This document shows, piece by piece, positions 27,360 to 36,886 of a stretch of 64,000 nucleotides of DNA (its first letter is position 1; each line of letters begins with the position of its first letter). The DNA comes from Nitrospira sp. (GTDB lineage: Bacteria; Nitrospirota; Nitrospiria; Nitrospirales; Nitrospiraceae): positions 128,587 through 192,586 of the forward strand of contig SWDS01000007.1 of NCBI GenBank assembly GCA_005116745.1. The letters run 5' to 3'. The position numbers and the translations under genes were made by a program. Under the pieces are notes generated by a model, which was not told the DNA's origin, made no database searches, and saw only the letters and a program-made list of their open reading frames with translations.

Positions 27360-28700
27360 GTGTTTAAGAAAGTTCTGGTCGCCAACCGCGGAGAAATCGC
27401 GCTGCGAGTGATTCGCGCCTGTAAGGAGCTTGGCATCAAGACCGTGGCGATTCATTCTGAAGCGGATGCGCTTGCCCTCCATGTTCGAGCAGCCGAGGAA
27501 AAGATATGTGTGGGGCCGGCTGAATCGGCATTGAGCTACCGAAATATTCCCAATGTCTTGAGTGCCGCAGAGATTACGGGTGCCGATGCGATCCATCCCG
27601 GGTATGGATTTCTGTCGGAGAACGCCCATTTTGCTGAAGTCTGCGAGTCAATCGGCATCAAGTTTATCGGACCGAGCTCGGAAAACATTGCCATGATGGG
27701 GGATAAGGCGAAGGCACGTGAAATCGTGGCGAGGCGGGGCCTTCCGGTCACACCCGGGAGCCCAGGCGAATTGCGCAGCGAGGAGGATGCCTTGCAGGCG
27801 GCGCAGACGATTGGCTTTCCGGTCATTATTAAAGCGACGGCCGGAGGGGGCGGTCGAGGTATGCGTGTCGTCAACAAGGCCGAAGACCTTAGCCGGGCCT
27901 TTCAGGCTGCGCAGGCTGAAGCGAAATCGACCTTCGGTAACGACGGGGTCTACCTCGAACGGTACTTCCTAGAGCCGCGTCATATTGAAGTGCAGATCTT
28001 GGCCGATCAACATGGTCGGGTGGTGCATCTCGGGGAGCGGGACTGCTCGATTCAACGACGACATCAAAAACTGGTCGAAGAAACACCATCCCCGGTGGTC
28101 GATCACAAACTGCGTCGTGAAATCGGTCGGGTGGCCGTAGAGGTGGTCAAGGCTGCCCATTACCGAAACGTGGGCACCGTCGAATTTTTGCTCGATAAAG
28201 ACCGAAATTTTTATTTCATGGAAGTGAATACCCGCATCCAGGTCGAGCACCCCATCACTGAAATGGTCACTGGCATCGATTTGATTAAGGAACAGATTCG
28301 TCTGGCCGCAGGTCATCCTCTCTCCATTCGACAACAGGATGTCGTGATGACTGGGCATAGCATGGAGTGTCGGATTAATGCCGAAGATCCAGAGAAGTTT
28401 ACGCCATCTCCCGGGATGATTACCAAGTACAGTCCGCCTGGAGGGTTCGGAGTGCGAGTCGATTCCGCCATGGAGTCAGGCTCGGTGGTCGTCCCGTACT
28501 ATGACTCGATGATTGCCAAGCTGATTACTCATGGCCGCGATCGCCAGGAATCAATGGCTCGTATGAAACGTGCGCTCGGCGAGTTTGTCATCGAAGGGAT
28601 TAAGACCACTCTCCCTCTTCACCGTCGGATCCTCGATGATTCAGACTTTCAGAAGGGCCATGTGTCGACGACGTTCCTGGACCGGTTCTTGGCCGGATAA
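27360..28700 (+). CDS. accC: Biotin carboxylase subunit of acetyl-CoA carboxylase
   Basis: A 446-residue ATP-grasp enzyme that carboxylates biotin on Acc[22 protein letters not shown] begins the biotin carboxylase N-domain; the glycine-rich ATP loop [14 protein letters not shown] and the catalytic segment [20 protein letters not shown] are complete. The start is GTG 27360, 43 bases after accB. This ends the long housekeeping run begun at clpC. Confidence 0.96.
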   Translation: MFKKVLVANRGEIALRVIRACKELGIKTVAIHSEADALALHVRAAEEKICVGPAESALSYRNIPNVLSAAEITGADAIHPGYGFLSENAHFAEVCESIGIKFIGPSSENIAMMGDKAKAREIVARRGLPVTPGSPGELRSEEDALQAAQTIGFPVIIKATAGGGGRGMRVVNKAEDLSRAFQAAQAEAKSTFGNDGVYLERYFLEPRHIEVQILADQHGRVVHLGERDCSIQRRHQKLVEETPSPVVDHKLRREIGRVAVEVVKAAHYRNVGTVEFLLDKDRNFYFMEVNTRIQVEHPITEMVTGIDLIKEQIRLAAGHPLSIRQQDVVMTGHSMECRINAEDPEKFTPSPGMITKYSPPGGFGVRVDSAMESGSVVVPYYDSMIAKLITHGRDRQESMARMKRALGEFVIEGIKTTLPLHRRILDDSDFQKGHVSTTFLDRFLAG

Positions 28701-28904
28701 TCCTACGAATTTTTCCCTCCTCAATTACTACCTTGACCGCGCTTCGCCATCAAGAGATCTCATCCCTTGGTGGGCCGTTGGGCTTGTGTTAAGCTAAATA
28801 CCTGGGTTTGAAAGGGAGAGCCACCGCTCGCGTGAGCCGAGAGGTGCATCGATTCTTGTCTTCCTGTTAGGATAGAGAGACCTCGGGGACTATCTGTAGG
28901 ATAT

Positions 28905-30158
28905 ATGCGACGTATCGCCTTGATTGTCGGTGTTGTAGCCATTGGACTTGCCATCGGTGGCTACGTGTTTTTTAACGGGGAGCGGAAGACCCCTGTTCGA
29001 TACCGAACAGCAGCGATTGAGTTAGGCCAGGTTATTTCTACTGTCAGTGCCACGGGGACGATCAATCCGGTTGTATCGGTTCAGGTAGGTACGCAAGTGT
29101 CAGGCATGATCAAGAGCCTCCATGCGGATTTTAACTCGCGGGTAAAGGCTGGGGATACGGTCGCAGTCATTGATCCTGAACCCTTCAAGGCTCGCCGAGA
29201 ACAGGCTGCCAGCAATCTAGAGATGGTGCGCTCAAACGTTGCGCGATCCAAAGCCGACCTGGCGCAGCGAAAACGAGAACTGGAGCGCGTGGAATCCTTG
29301 TTGCCTCAGCAGTTTGTGTCACAAAATGACGTTGATGTTGCATTCACAAATTTTCAAAGCTCGGAAGCACAGTTAAAGGTTGCTGAGGCGCAGGTCAAGC
29401 AAGCGGAAGCGGCGTTGAATTCGGCTGAGCTGGAATTGAAATATACCGTCATTCGGTCGCCCGTTGATGGCATCGTTGTGGCGCGTAACGTAGAGGTTGG
29501 CCAGACGGTTGCGTCCAGCTTTGCCACGCCTAATCTGTTTCTGATCGCCCTCGATTTAACCAAAATGCAGGTTGATACCAATGTGAGCGAGTCGGACATT
29601 GGAGGGATGGCCGAAGGGAAGGAAGCCGTCTTTACTGTAGACGCCTACCCCGGTGTGACCTTTACTGGCACTATCAGGCAGGTACGACTCGCACCCATCA
29701 ACGTTCAGAACGTCGTCACCTACAATGTGGTGGTCGGAGTGGATAACAAGGACCTACGGCTCAAACCCGGTATGACGGCCAATGTGTCGATCATCGTGGC
29801 ACAGAAAGACCAGATCCTGAAGGTTCCTAATGCGGCTCTCAGATTTGCGCCTCCGAAGGGTGAGGGGAGTCGTCGGGAGGCCGATGGGCACGTACCAAGC
29901 AGGCATGGAGGAGGTCCGACTAAACTAGATGCTGGTACGCTGCCGTCGAAAGTTATCTGGAGGCTGAGCGGGAGCGGTGACCTCACTTCTCTGACGGTTC
30001 AAACTGGTATTTCGGATGGCCTCACCACTGAATTACTCTCCGGCGGTCTCAGTGAAGGGGATCTCGTTGTTGTCGGTATTGAACAGCCGTTCGGCGAACG
30101 AAAAGGGAGTGACTTGCCGCCGGGGTTCGGGAACCAGCAACGCCCTCGCTCTCGATGA
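28905..30158 (+). CDS. MacA-type periplasmic adaptor (membrane fusion protein)
   Basis: A 417-residue HlyD/MacA-type adaptor with an N-terminal membrane anchor (IALIVGVVAIGLAIGGYVFF). The lipoyl half-motifs (GTQVSGMIKSLHADFNSRVKAGD, then VIRSPVDGIVVARNVEVGQTV) flank a coiled-coil hairpin at about residues 95-180, and the beta-barrel domain follows. It bridges an inner-membrane ABC permease to an outer-membrane channel. The following ABC ATPase and FtsX permease identify it as part of a MacAB-like exporter. No TolC gene is adjacent. The C-terminal region carries a Gly/Arg-rich insert near residue 325. Confidence 0.88.
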   Translation: MRRIALIVGVVAIGLAIGGYVFFNGERKTPVRYRTAAIELGQVISTVSATGTINPVVSVQVGTQVSGMIKSLHADFNSRVKAGDTVAVIDPEPFKARREQAASNLEMVRSNVARSKADLAQRKRELERVESLLPQQFVSQNDVDVAFTNFQSSEAQLKVAEAQVKQAEAALNSAELELKYTVIRSPVDGIVVARNVEVGQTVASSFATPNLFLIALDLTKMQVDTNVSESDIGGMAEGKEAVFTVDAYPGVTFTGTIRQVRLAPINVQNVVTYNVVVGVDNKDLRLKPGMTANVSIIVAQKDQILKVPNAALRFAPPKGEGSRREADGHVPSRHGGGPTKLDAGTLPSKVIWRLSGSGDLTSLTVQTGISDGLTTELLSGGLSEGDLVVVGIEQPFGERKGSDLPPGFGNQQRPRSR

Positions 30159-30278
30159 GGCCGCTGATATCTCTCGATCGCGATGTCGAATGTCGCTCGT
30201 CGGCGGATAAGGCATATGTCACCCCCATCATTCCATTTTCATGATTTGCGCTGGCGGCGCATAGGGTGAGCTAGGTCT

Positions 30279-30989
30279 GTGAATCCATTGATCGTCGGCG
30301 AAGATATCTGGAAGGTCTATCGAGTCGGTGATGTTGAGGTGCAGGCTCTGCGTGGGGTGAGTATCACCATCGAACGGGGTGAGTTCGTCGCGATCATGGG
30401 GTCAAGCGGATCCGGGAAGTCCACGTTGATGAATATTCTCGGTTGTCTGGATCAACCCACCAAGGGACGGTACTGGTTGAACGGCGTCGAGGTCGGACAA
30501 TTGCGGCCCGACCAGTTGGCAGAGATTCGGAATCAGCAAATCGGTTTTGTGTTCCAGAGCTTCAACCTCATTCCCCGTACCAGTGCCCTGGAGAACGCTC
30601 AGTTACCTCTGTTCTACAGAGGACTGTCTCTAAAAGAACAGCGTACGCTTGCTTCCGCTGCGCTCCAACGCGTTGGATTGAAGGGGCGCGAGCATCATTC
30701 CCCCACGCAACTTTCAGGTGGCCAACAACAACGGGTGGCGATTGCTCGGGCGCTGGTGACCTCACCCTCTTTGTTGTTGGCCGACGAGCCAACCGGAAAT
30801 CTTGATACGGAGTCCAGTCAGGACATCATGGGGATTCTTGAAGGATTGAATCGTGAGGGTATGACAGTGATCCTGGTCACGCACGAAGTCGATATTGCCG
30901 CCTATGCGTCGCGTGAAATTGTCGTCAAGGATGGTCAGATCCTCAGCGATCGAGCAACCAAGGAGCGGTCGCATGCAGTGGGTGCGTAA
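30279..30989 (+). CDS. MacB/LolD-type ABC transporter ATP-binding protein
   Basis: A 236-residue ATPase with Walker [13 protein letters not shown] near residue 40, signature [15 protein letters not shown] and Walker [13 protein letters not shown]. These are the LolD/MacB-type subfamily features. In E. coli MacB the ATPase is fused to the permease; here it is a separate gene whose stop is adjacent to the permease start (30990). It powers export with the adaptor at 28905. The start is GTG. Confidence 0.92.
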   Translation: MNPLIVGEDIWKVYRVGDVEVQALRGVSITIERGEFVAIMGSSGSGKSTLMNILGCLDQPTKGRYWLNGVEVGQLRPDQLAEIRNQQIGFVFQSFNLIPRTSALENAQLPLFYRGLSLKEQRTLASAALQRVGLKGREHHSPTQLSGGQQQRVAIARALVTSPSLLLADEPTGNLDTESSQDIMGILEGLNREGMTVILVTHEVDIAAYASREIVVKDGQILSDRATKERSHAVGA

Positions 30990-32225
30990 ATGCTAGCGTT
31001 CATGTGGCTAACCGTCATCACGGCGTTGAGAGTACTCGGGCGAAACAGACTGCGCGCAGGCTTGACCATGCTTGGGATTATTATCGGAGTTGGAGCGGTC
31101 ATTGCGATGGTCAGCATTGGAGAAGGGGCGAAACAGGCGGTGCAGAAGCAGATCGCCACGATGGGGACCAACGTCATTATGATCTTTCCCAGTTACATGA
31201 CCATCGGCGGCGTGCGGGGCGCACAAGGCGGTGCCGTCACACTGACGGTTGCCGATGCACTGGAACTAAAGAAAAGGATTCCCACTCTGTCTGAAACGGG
31301 GTGGCTCATACGAAGCACCATGCAAATCGTGAATGGGAACCGCAATTGGAATGGGTCGGTTCAGGGAGCGTCACCCAGCTATGTCACGATTCGAGACTGG
31401 TCCTTCAGCAGCGGAGGATCCTTTACTCAAACAGATATGGAGAGTGCGGCCAGGGTCGCGCTCCTTGGACAAACCGTGGTCGAAAACATCTTTGAACCGG
31501 GTGAAGAACCAGTTGGCGCGATCATTCGGATTAAAAATGTCCCGTTCCGAGTCATTGGTGTTTTATCTCCTAAGGGCCAGTCTGTTCAGGGAACCGATCA
31601 GGACGATGTCGTTTTTATCCCCTTCACAACTGCCGAGCGAAAGGTCTTTGGAACATTGTTCCTGGGATCGGTCGGAGGAGTGTTTGTTTCGACGGAACGA
31701 ACCGAGGATCTGGCAGATGCCGCAGAGCAGATCCGTCAGGTGATGAGGGCTCGACATCGCTTGCAGGGTGAGCAGCCGGATGATTTTACCATTCGTACGC
31801 AGGTCGAAATCGGAAAGGTGCAGGAAGGGACGAGCGAAACCTTGACGGTCATGTTGATGATCATCGCGTCCGTCTCGTTACTTGTCGGCGGCATTGGGAT
31901 CATGAACATTCTGCTTGTCTCCGTCACTGAGCGGACGAGAGAAATTGGAATTCGGATGGCGGTTGGAGCCAAACGCTTCCACATTCTCATACAGTTTTTG
32001 ATCGAGGCGCTGACGCTCAGTGTGGTCGGTGGCTGTATTGGCATCCTGTTCGGAGTGCTTGCGGCTCGCTTGACGACGGTGATTGCCGGTTGGCCAACCA
32101 TTATTTCAAGTGATACCATCGCCGTTGCGTTTGTATTTTCCGTTGTGGTGGGCCTATTCTTTGGTTTATATCCCGCCAATAAGGCTGCTCGGCTTAATCC
32201 CATCGACGCATTGCGCTACGAATAG
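30990..32225 (+). CDS. MacB-type ABC transporter permease (FtsX-like)
   Basis: A 411-residue permease with one N-terminal transmembrane helix (AGLTMLGIIIGVGAVIAMVSIGEGA), a large periplasmic MacB-PCD domain and three C-terminal helices (GIGIMNILLVSVTERTREIGIRMAVGA is the FtsX signature). It starts directly after the ATPase stop. The system probably exports a peptide, lipopeptide or macrolide-like compound; the substrate is unknown. Confidence 0.92.
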   Translation: MLAFMWLTVITALRVLGRNRLRAGLTMLGIIIGVGAVIAMVSIGEGAKQAVQKQIATMGTNVIMIFPSYMTIGGVRGAQGGAVTLTVADALELKKRIPTLSETGWLIRSTMQIVNGNRNWNGSVQGASPSYVTIRDWSFSSGGSFTQTDMESAARVALLGQTVVENIFEPGEEPVGAIIRIKNVPFRVIGVLSPKGQSVQGTDQDDVVFIPFTTAERKVFGTLFLGSVGGVFVSTERTEDLADAAEQIRQVMRARHRLQGEQPDDFTIRTQVEIGKVQEGTSETLTVMLMIIASVSLLVGGIGIMNILLVSVTERTREIGIRMAVGAKRFHILIQFLIEALTLSVVGGCIGILFGVLAARLTTVIAGWPTIISSDTIAVAFVFSVVVGLFFGLYPANKAARLNPIDALRYE

Positions 32226-32250
32226 GCGAATCACTCACCGGTGTCCCTTC

Positions 32251-33450
32251 CTACGCATTCATGTCTACTATTGTTTCAATGGCCCGGACCTGGGGATCGC
32301 CGTCCTGGTGCGCAAGATCGATGACAAATGGCGCTGGGTATTCCGTGCCCCCTGGCTGGTGGGTGATGGTGATGATCGGTTGGTGCAGTTTTTCTTGATG
32401 GAGTTGCGTGACTACTGCCACCTCTTGCGTATTCAGCCGCACCTGACTATGGATGGGGTAGATACCGATTCGTGCGATGAATAATGACACAATTCGTTGA
32501 TCAAGCGTGCCTTGTCGAGCCTCCTGATACAGGCGTTGAAATGTGTGGTGAGAAGTCAGTGGGGCAGTCCCGCCGAATCCAGTGGTTAATTCATCGTATC
32601 GATCCACGACCATCAGAATGCGTGTGGGGTCGGAAGTAAATTGTCCTCGTGACTCTTTCGGATAGCCGCTGTCATCAAGATAGGCATGATGATTCGCGAT
32701 AAGATGAAGCGTGGCGGCTTCAATTCCCCTTTTCCCCTCCAACATCAGAACGGCACGGCGGGGATGGGTCTCAAATTCCTGTCGGTTGGCCTTGGAAAGG
32801 TCTGACGAGACATGCGTATGGCGGACAATGGCAGGTCGGATCTGTAAGAGCCCAATGTCATGTAAGAGAGCGGCGGTTGCAAGCTCGTGCAGCTCCAGGG
32901 GGTTGAATTGGAAGGCTTGTCCGACCACCAGTGACAGCGTACAGACTGCCAGTGCATGCTGGCTGAGCGTGGAGTCGTCGGTCCGGTTTTGACTCAAGGC
33001 CATGAAAATAGCAGAGTCGGTGAGCGTTCTCATGGCGATCGTGATTTCTTGGACCGCTTCGGCTGCCTGCTCAGGGTTGACCGTTCCTGTCTTCGCAATG
33101 GTTGTAAAAACGGATTGGACCGCTTGATCCATCTGTTGCTTGGCCAGCTTTGCCTGGGCATATTCTTCGTTCAGCTGGGCTAACGGCTTGGGGTGTGTCA
33201 GGCTCGAAGTCGGTGCTGTCGTGGGTGCAGCCTGCGTGATATCCGTTGCGTGATGGGGCTGAGAAGTGATTCCACGGTCGAGGTCGATGTCGACCATCTT
33301 CACTCCTGCACGCACTAATTTGTCGATCTGGGAAGACTGTTCAATCAGGAATGAATGGCGGAGTAAGGGGGAGCGGAACCACGACAGGTCCAGACGGGCG
33401 ACGTACATTCCGATCTCAAGTTCACTGACGGGAACACGTGTTGTTGCCAT
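32251..33450 (-). CDS. HD-GYP domain protein with N-terminal DUF3391
   Basis: A 399-residue probable cyclic-di-GMP phosphodiesterase. The DUF3391 region is at residues 1-60 (LEIGMYVARLDLSW), a helical linker follows and the HD-GYP domain holds HDIG at 197-200, HH at 254-255 and a GYP at 262-264 in DDSGYPKE. The third motif usually reads HHExxDGSGYP; here Asp-Asp replaces Asp-Gly, a mild deviation. It is convergent with the MacB permease. The linker contains poly Thr/Ala/Pro. Confidence 0.9.
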   Translation of the reverse strand: MATTRVPVSELEIGMYVARLDLSWFRSPLLRHSFLIEQSSQIDKLVRAGVKMVDIDLDRGITSQPHHATDITQAAPTTAPTSSLTHPKPLAQLNEEYAQAKLAKQQMDQAVQSVFTTIAKTGTVNPEQAAEAVQEITIAMRTLTDSAIFMALSQNRTDDSTLSQHALAVCTLSLVVGQAFQFNPLELHELATAALLHDIGLLQIRPAIVRHTHVSSDLSKANRQEFETHPRRAVLMLEGKRGIEAATLHLIANHHAYLDDSGYPKESRGQFTSDPTRILMVVDRYDELTTGFGGTAPLTSHHTFQRLYQEARQGTLDQRIVSLFIARIGIYPIHSQVRLNTQEVAVVTQLHQEKLHQPIITITHQPGGTEYPAPFVIDLAHQDGDPQVRAIETIVDMNA

Positions 33451-33552
33451 CAGAAGGTCCGTCCAGTAGGAAGCAGGGCTGTAGATATAGTTCTCTCAGA
33501 TATCGGCGTGAATCAGAAAGAACTGTAGCCGAGCGAGTGCTGGAGTGAGTGG

Positions 33553-34110
33553 TTAGCCTGAGTGAGAAGGAGGGGCAATGAACGAGAGCGAGACTTCGAT
33601 GCGAGGGTCGGCTTTGTCAACATGCTTATACAGATGAGTTTCGATAATGCGGTTATCGTTTAAGCCAAGCCCTTCACAGACCGCATCTTGGGCGATCTTC
33701 AGACCGCCATCCAGGTCGCGCCGTAAGGCGGATGCGAAAAAGAATCGGATCGAGAGCGCGAGCGGCTCCGATCGAAGTCGATTGTGCAAAGAGGATTTAA
33801 CGGGGGACTGGGCCAATGCCAGCCATACGCACTGGCCGACGTAGGTCTTGTACGTCCGTCCGGCGGAGGATAGCAACCGACGTCCATTTACCGTTGCATA
33901 TTGATGGTTGATGCTGGGGGGGACGGGCAATGTGACTTTGATCGTGTCCGATGTCACGACTGGGAGATGCAATGGTGTCCGTAGTGCAGTCTCTGGGTTC
34001 GATGGACCAGATTTGGGTGACTGAGTCGTACCGCTGATCGGCAGTAACTTTTTGGGGATGGATGGGAACCGTGATGAACGGAGGTTGTATCGAGATCGGT
34101 CGGATGGCAT
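33553..34110 (-). CDS. RusA family Holliday-junction resolvase-like protein
   Basis: A 185-residue protein whose C-terminal 120 residues match RusA. TLPVPPSINHQYA is the start of the fold, and the acidic metal site DLDGGLKIAQDAVCEGLGLND has the three conserved Asp positions. The N-terminal ~60 residues are Ser/Pro-rich and have no family match. RusA resolves four-way junctions; it is usually phage-borne. Here it is the last gene of a minus-strand operon, 9 bases after mraZ. Confidence 0.82.
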   Translation of the reverse strand: MPSDRSRYNLRSSRFPSIPKKLLPISGTTQSPKSGPSNPETALRTPLHLPVVTSDTIKVTLPVPPSINHQYATVNGRRLLSSAGRTYKTYVGQCVWLALAQSPVKSSLHNRLRSEPLALSIRFFFASALRRDLDGGLKIAQDAVCEGLGLNDNRIIETHLYKHVDKADPRIEVSLSFIAPPSHSG

Positions 34111-34119
34111 GGAGCCGAG

Positions 34120-34560
34120 CTAGAGGAGATTTACGATCTTTGCCATATTCTGTTCAAAGCGATCTTCAGTACGCGCAAGATACCGACGCCATTCGCTTGG
34201 GTTCCAAATTTCCATGCGGTGATACAGGCCGACGAGTATGATTTCTTGATCCTCATCGACAGGAACCAGTTTTCTCAAGCGACCAGGAATTAGAATCCGC
34301 CCGGTCTTATCGATATCCGATGAGCCTGCCTCGGAGACGACAAAGTGCATAAACAGACGACTCTGGTCTTCATCCAGAGACGTCCGGGTCCGTTCAAGGA
34401 CCTTTTCCCACTCTTTCGTGGAATAGATCAGCAAGGACTGTTCCGGACCCTTCAGGAACATGACGGTCTGACCGTCAGCTTCGATCTGTTCGCGGATCGG
34501 TGAGGGGACGATGAATCGTCCTTTTTCATCAACCTTGCAAAGGTATTCACCTGCAAACAT
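34120..34560 (-). CDS. mraZ: MraZ-type transcriptional regulator
   Basis: A 146-residue protein with two AbrB-like MraZ motifs: YLCKVDEKGRFIVPSPIRE and SSDIDKTGRILIPGRLRKL. MraZ normally represses the division and cell wall cluster from its own first position. No mraW, ftsL or mur gene is near: the flanks are a small HTH protein and rusA. So either the gene was displaced or this is a second paralogue. It starts at ATG 34560. Confidence 0.9.
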   Translation of the reverse strand: MFAGEYLCKVDEKGRFIVPSPIREQIEADGQTVMFLKGPEQSLLIYSTKEWEKVLERTRTSLDEDQSRLFMHFVVSEAGSSDIDKTGRILIPGRLRKLVPVDEDQEIILVGLYHRMEIWNPSEWRRYLARTEDRFEQNMAKIVNLL

Positions 34561-34575
34561 TGTGATGTCCTGTAG

Positions 34576-34773
34576 TTAGGAATTCACGGCAGTTCTGGTT
34601 CGGTCGCGAATCCATCGCTCTAGATCCGAACGGACGAATCGCCATTCCTTTCCCAGCTTGAAGGCGGGAATCTGTCGACTCTGAAGATAGCGATAGAGGG
34701 TACGTTGAGTAATCTTGAGATATTGGGATGTTTCCATCGCGGTCATCAGTTCGCTCTTCGGGGCCCTGCTCAT
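34576..34773 (-). CDS. MerR/excisionase-type helix-turn-helix DNA-binding protein
   Basis: A 65-residue protein with the helix-turn-helix MTAMETSQYLKITQRTLYRY followed by the wing QIPAFKLGKEWRFVRSDLERWI. This is the pattern of excisionase-fold (HTH_17) proteins. ATG 34773 is chosen because GGTGGAG lies just upstream; the open frame runs to 34821. It lies 15 bases before mraZ. Its target is unknown. Confidence 0.8.
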   Translation of the reverse strand: MSRAPKSELMTAMETSQYLKITQRTLYRYLQSRQIPAFKLGKEWRFVRSDLERWIRDRTRTAVNS

Positions 34774-34879
34774 CACTCCACCTATGGCCAGATCGAAAAA
34801 TCCGCATTCTGCCTCCAGCACTCACGTTATTCTAGAGGCGACCCTGAGAATGTCAAGCGAAAATATATGACAGTGCATG

Positions 34880-35221
34880 TCAAAGGCCATCACCGCCTCC
34901 TGGCATTCCCTCACCGTCATTGGATTGATCCATCATCGCTTCAATATCGTCGACGTCCTCGCCCATTTCCTGTCCCATTTTCTTCATCAAACGGGCGACG
35001 CTCCGAGGATCATTCTCATCAATCCCTCCGAGGTTCGCTGGATCTGACAGTGATTCGAGTCGAGCTTCCTCGGACTTGGGAGCGGCAAATCGAGATAGGA
35101 GACGCTCCATCCGCGAGCCGCCGCAATGCCGACAGGTGGCCACGCTAGGATTGCGCGGATTCAATACCAAGACCGAGGATTTCCGGTGACAAGCCTGGCA
35201 AGTGTACTCATAAATCGGCAT
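34880..35221 (-). CDS. FmdB family zinc ribbon protein
   Basis: A 113-residue protein beginning MPIYEYTCQAC. The zinc ribbon uses C8, C11, C30 and C33 (CxxC pairs in CQAC and CRHC). The tail is acidic and Gly-rich with a MKKMGQEMGED helix. FmdB-type proteins are small regulators or metal-binding factors of unproven role. It starts 3 bases after the comF stop. Confidence 0.9.
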   Translation of the reverse strand: MPIYEYTCQACHRKSSVLVLNPRNPSVATCRHCGGSRMERLLSRFAAPKSEEARLESLSDPANLGGIDENDPRSVARLMKKMGQEMGEDVDDIEAMMDQSNDGEGMPGGGDGL

Positions 35222-35224
35222 CGA

Positions 35225-36040
35225 TCAACCTCCCAGGAGCTTCAGCGATGGTGGGCGCTGAGCCATGATGCGGTCGGGAATCATAGTGGGATCCATTGTG
35301 CGCCCTAACGTTATCACAAACACGTCGCCAGACCCGGCCTTCCGGAGGGTCTTGGCGCACTCATTCACCGTCGTACCAGTCGTGAAGACGTCGTCGATCA
35401 GAAGAATGCGTTTCTTCACAATGGCATCGGGGTGTCGGAGGGCAAATGCTCGACGAAGGTTTTTCAGACGGCTTTTGCGGGATAGTGTGGTCTGGGCTGG
35501 AGTAGGAATGGCTCGGATCAAATTCGTGTACGCGATGGGAATATTGAGGGTCCGTCCGATGTCACCGGCAAGCAGGAGGGACTGATTAAATTCTCGTTGA
35601 CGGAGTCTCTCAATGTGCAGGGGTACTGGCATGATCACATCAATGGAATCGAGGGGAGGGAGTCGGGCGATCATGAGGGCAGCCAGTGGAGCCGCCAGGG
35701 AAACTTTGCCCCGATACTTAAAGAGGCGGATTGCATGCTGGAGTGGAGGTGTATACGGGTACAGAGTCCAGGCCTTGGTATACGAAGGTGGATGTTCGGC
35801 ACAGGGTTGGCAAACATGGTGTGGGCTGTAGGTCGTGGCAATGGAAGAATGGAAGGGGTGATCACAACGGGCGCATCGAGAGTCAGGCATGAGGGAAATC
35901 TTACTCCAGCAGTCCGAGCAAAAATGGGGGATCGGATCATCTGCTAGAAGCGAGTTACAGCTCGAACAATGAACGGGAAGAAAGAATCTGAGCGCGCGGC
36001 GCAGGAGACCTGCGGCCGACTCTGTGACAGGATTGGCCAT
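35225..36040 (-). CDS. ComF family phosphoribosyltransferase-like protein
   Basis: A 271-residue ComF-like protein with an N-terminal zinc-binding region (CSSCNSLLADDPIPHFCSDC, then CARCDHPF and CQPC) and a C-terminal PRTase loop ILLIDDVFTTGTTVNEC. ComF proteins take part in DNA uptake in competent bacteria and in nucleotide metabolism. It is the first gene of the minus-strand group that ends with rusA. Confidence 0.9.
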   Translation of the reverse strand: MANPVTESAAGLLRRALRFFLPVHCSSCNSLLADDPIPHFCSDCWSKISLMPDSRCARCDHPFHSSIATTYSPHHVCQPCAEHPPSYTKAWTLYPYTPPLQHAIRLFKYRGKVSLAAPLAALMIARLPPLDSIDVIMPVPLHIERLRQREFNQSLLLAGDIGRTLNIPIAYTNLIRAIPTPAQTTLSRKSRLKNLRRAFALRHPDAIVKKRILLIDDVFTTGTTVNECAKTLRKAGSGDVFVITLGRTMDPTMIPDRIMAQRPPSLKLLGG

Positions 36041-36187
36041 GGACAGCCTTTCGTTTGTGTGTATTCCACTTCTCTTTATGGCGGCGAGCCTGCCGGTGTC
36101 AAGGTTGTCGGCCTTCGATTTATTGTGCTATACGAATGAGAATGACCGTACACCGGTCGACCCGTCATTGGAGAGAATGGACCACCG

Positions 36188-36886
36188 ATGGTGACATTGA
36201 AACAACTCTCCAAAACCCATTCGCGTGGAGAAGCCATGGTCACGGCGTTACGCGATGTCAATTTAGAGATTCGACCTGGAGAATTCTGTGCGTTCGTGGG
36301 CCCCAGTGGCTGTGGGAAAAGTACTCTGCTGAACCTCGTCGCGGGTTTGGACCTGCCGACTTCAGGAGAGATCCTGCTCGATGGGCGATCCACCCACAAT
36401 CTGACCAGTTACGAATGGACGAAGATCAGGCGTGAAACGATCGGGATTGTTTTTCAAGCCTTCCACTTGGTGCATGGGTTGACGGCTGAAGAGAATATTG
36501 CACTGCCTTTGATGTTGCGCGGGGAGAATGGGCGGGAGATAACAAAACGGGTCGGAGGTATGTTGGAGTGCGTGGGCATGAGTCACCGGCGCCGACATCG
36601 ACCAGCTGAATTATCCGGTGGAGAGCAACAGCGAATAGCGATCGCGCGGGCGTTGGCACATGGGCCCCGTCTCCTCTTGGCCGATGAGCCGACGGGCAAT
36701 ATCGATTCTCAGCAAGGAGCAGGCATTATGGCGCTTATTCGTGAGCTCGCAATGGCTGAAGGGCAGACGGTCCTGCTGGTGACGCACAGCCTACAGGCTG
36801 CGCAAGCAGCCGACTATGTATGGACCATGCGAGATGGACAGCTGATCGCACGCACTGAACGTATGACTGAACTGGCAACTTCGTGA
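36188..36886 (+). CDS. LolD-type ABC transporter ATP-binding protein
   Basis: A 232-residue ABC ATPase. Walker [19 protein letters not shown] is near residue 40, the signature [15 protein letters not shown] near 140 and Walker [13 protein letters not shown]. It belongs to the MacB/LolD type that partners FtsX-like permeases. The obvious partner is the 871-residue permease at 38238, although pyrD and a regulator lie in between. Its stop overlaps pyrD as GTGA. Confidence 0.9.
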   Translation: MVTLKQLSKTHSRGEAMVTALRDVNLEIRPGEFCAFVGPSGCGKSTLLNLVAGLDLPTSGEILLDGRSTHNLTSYEWTKIRRETIGIVFQAFHLVHGLTAEENIALPLMLRGENGREITKRVGGMLECVGMSHRRRHRPAELSGGEQQRIAIARALAHGPRLLLADEPTGNIDSQQGAGIMALIRELAMAEGQTVLLVTHSLQAAQAADYVWTMRDGQLIARTERMTELATS

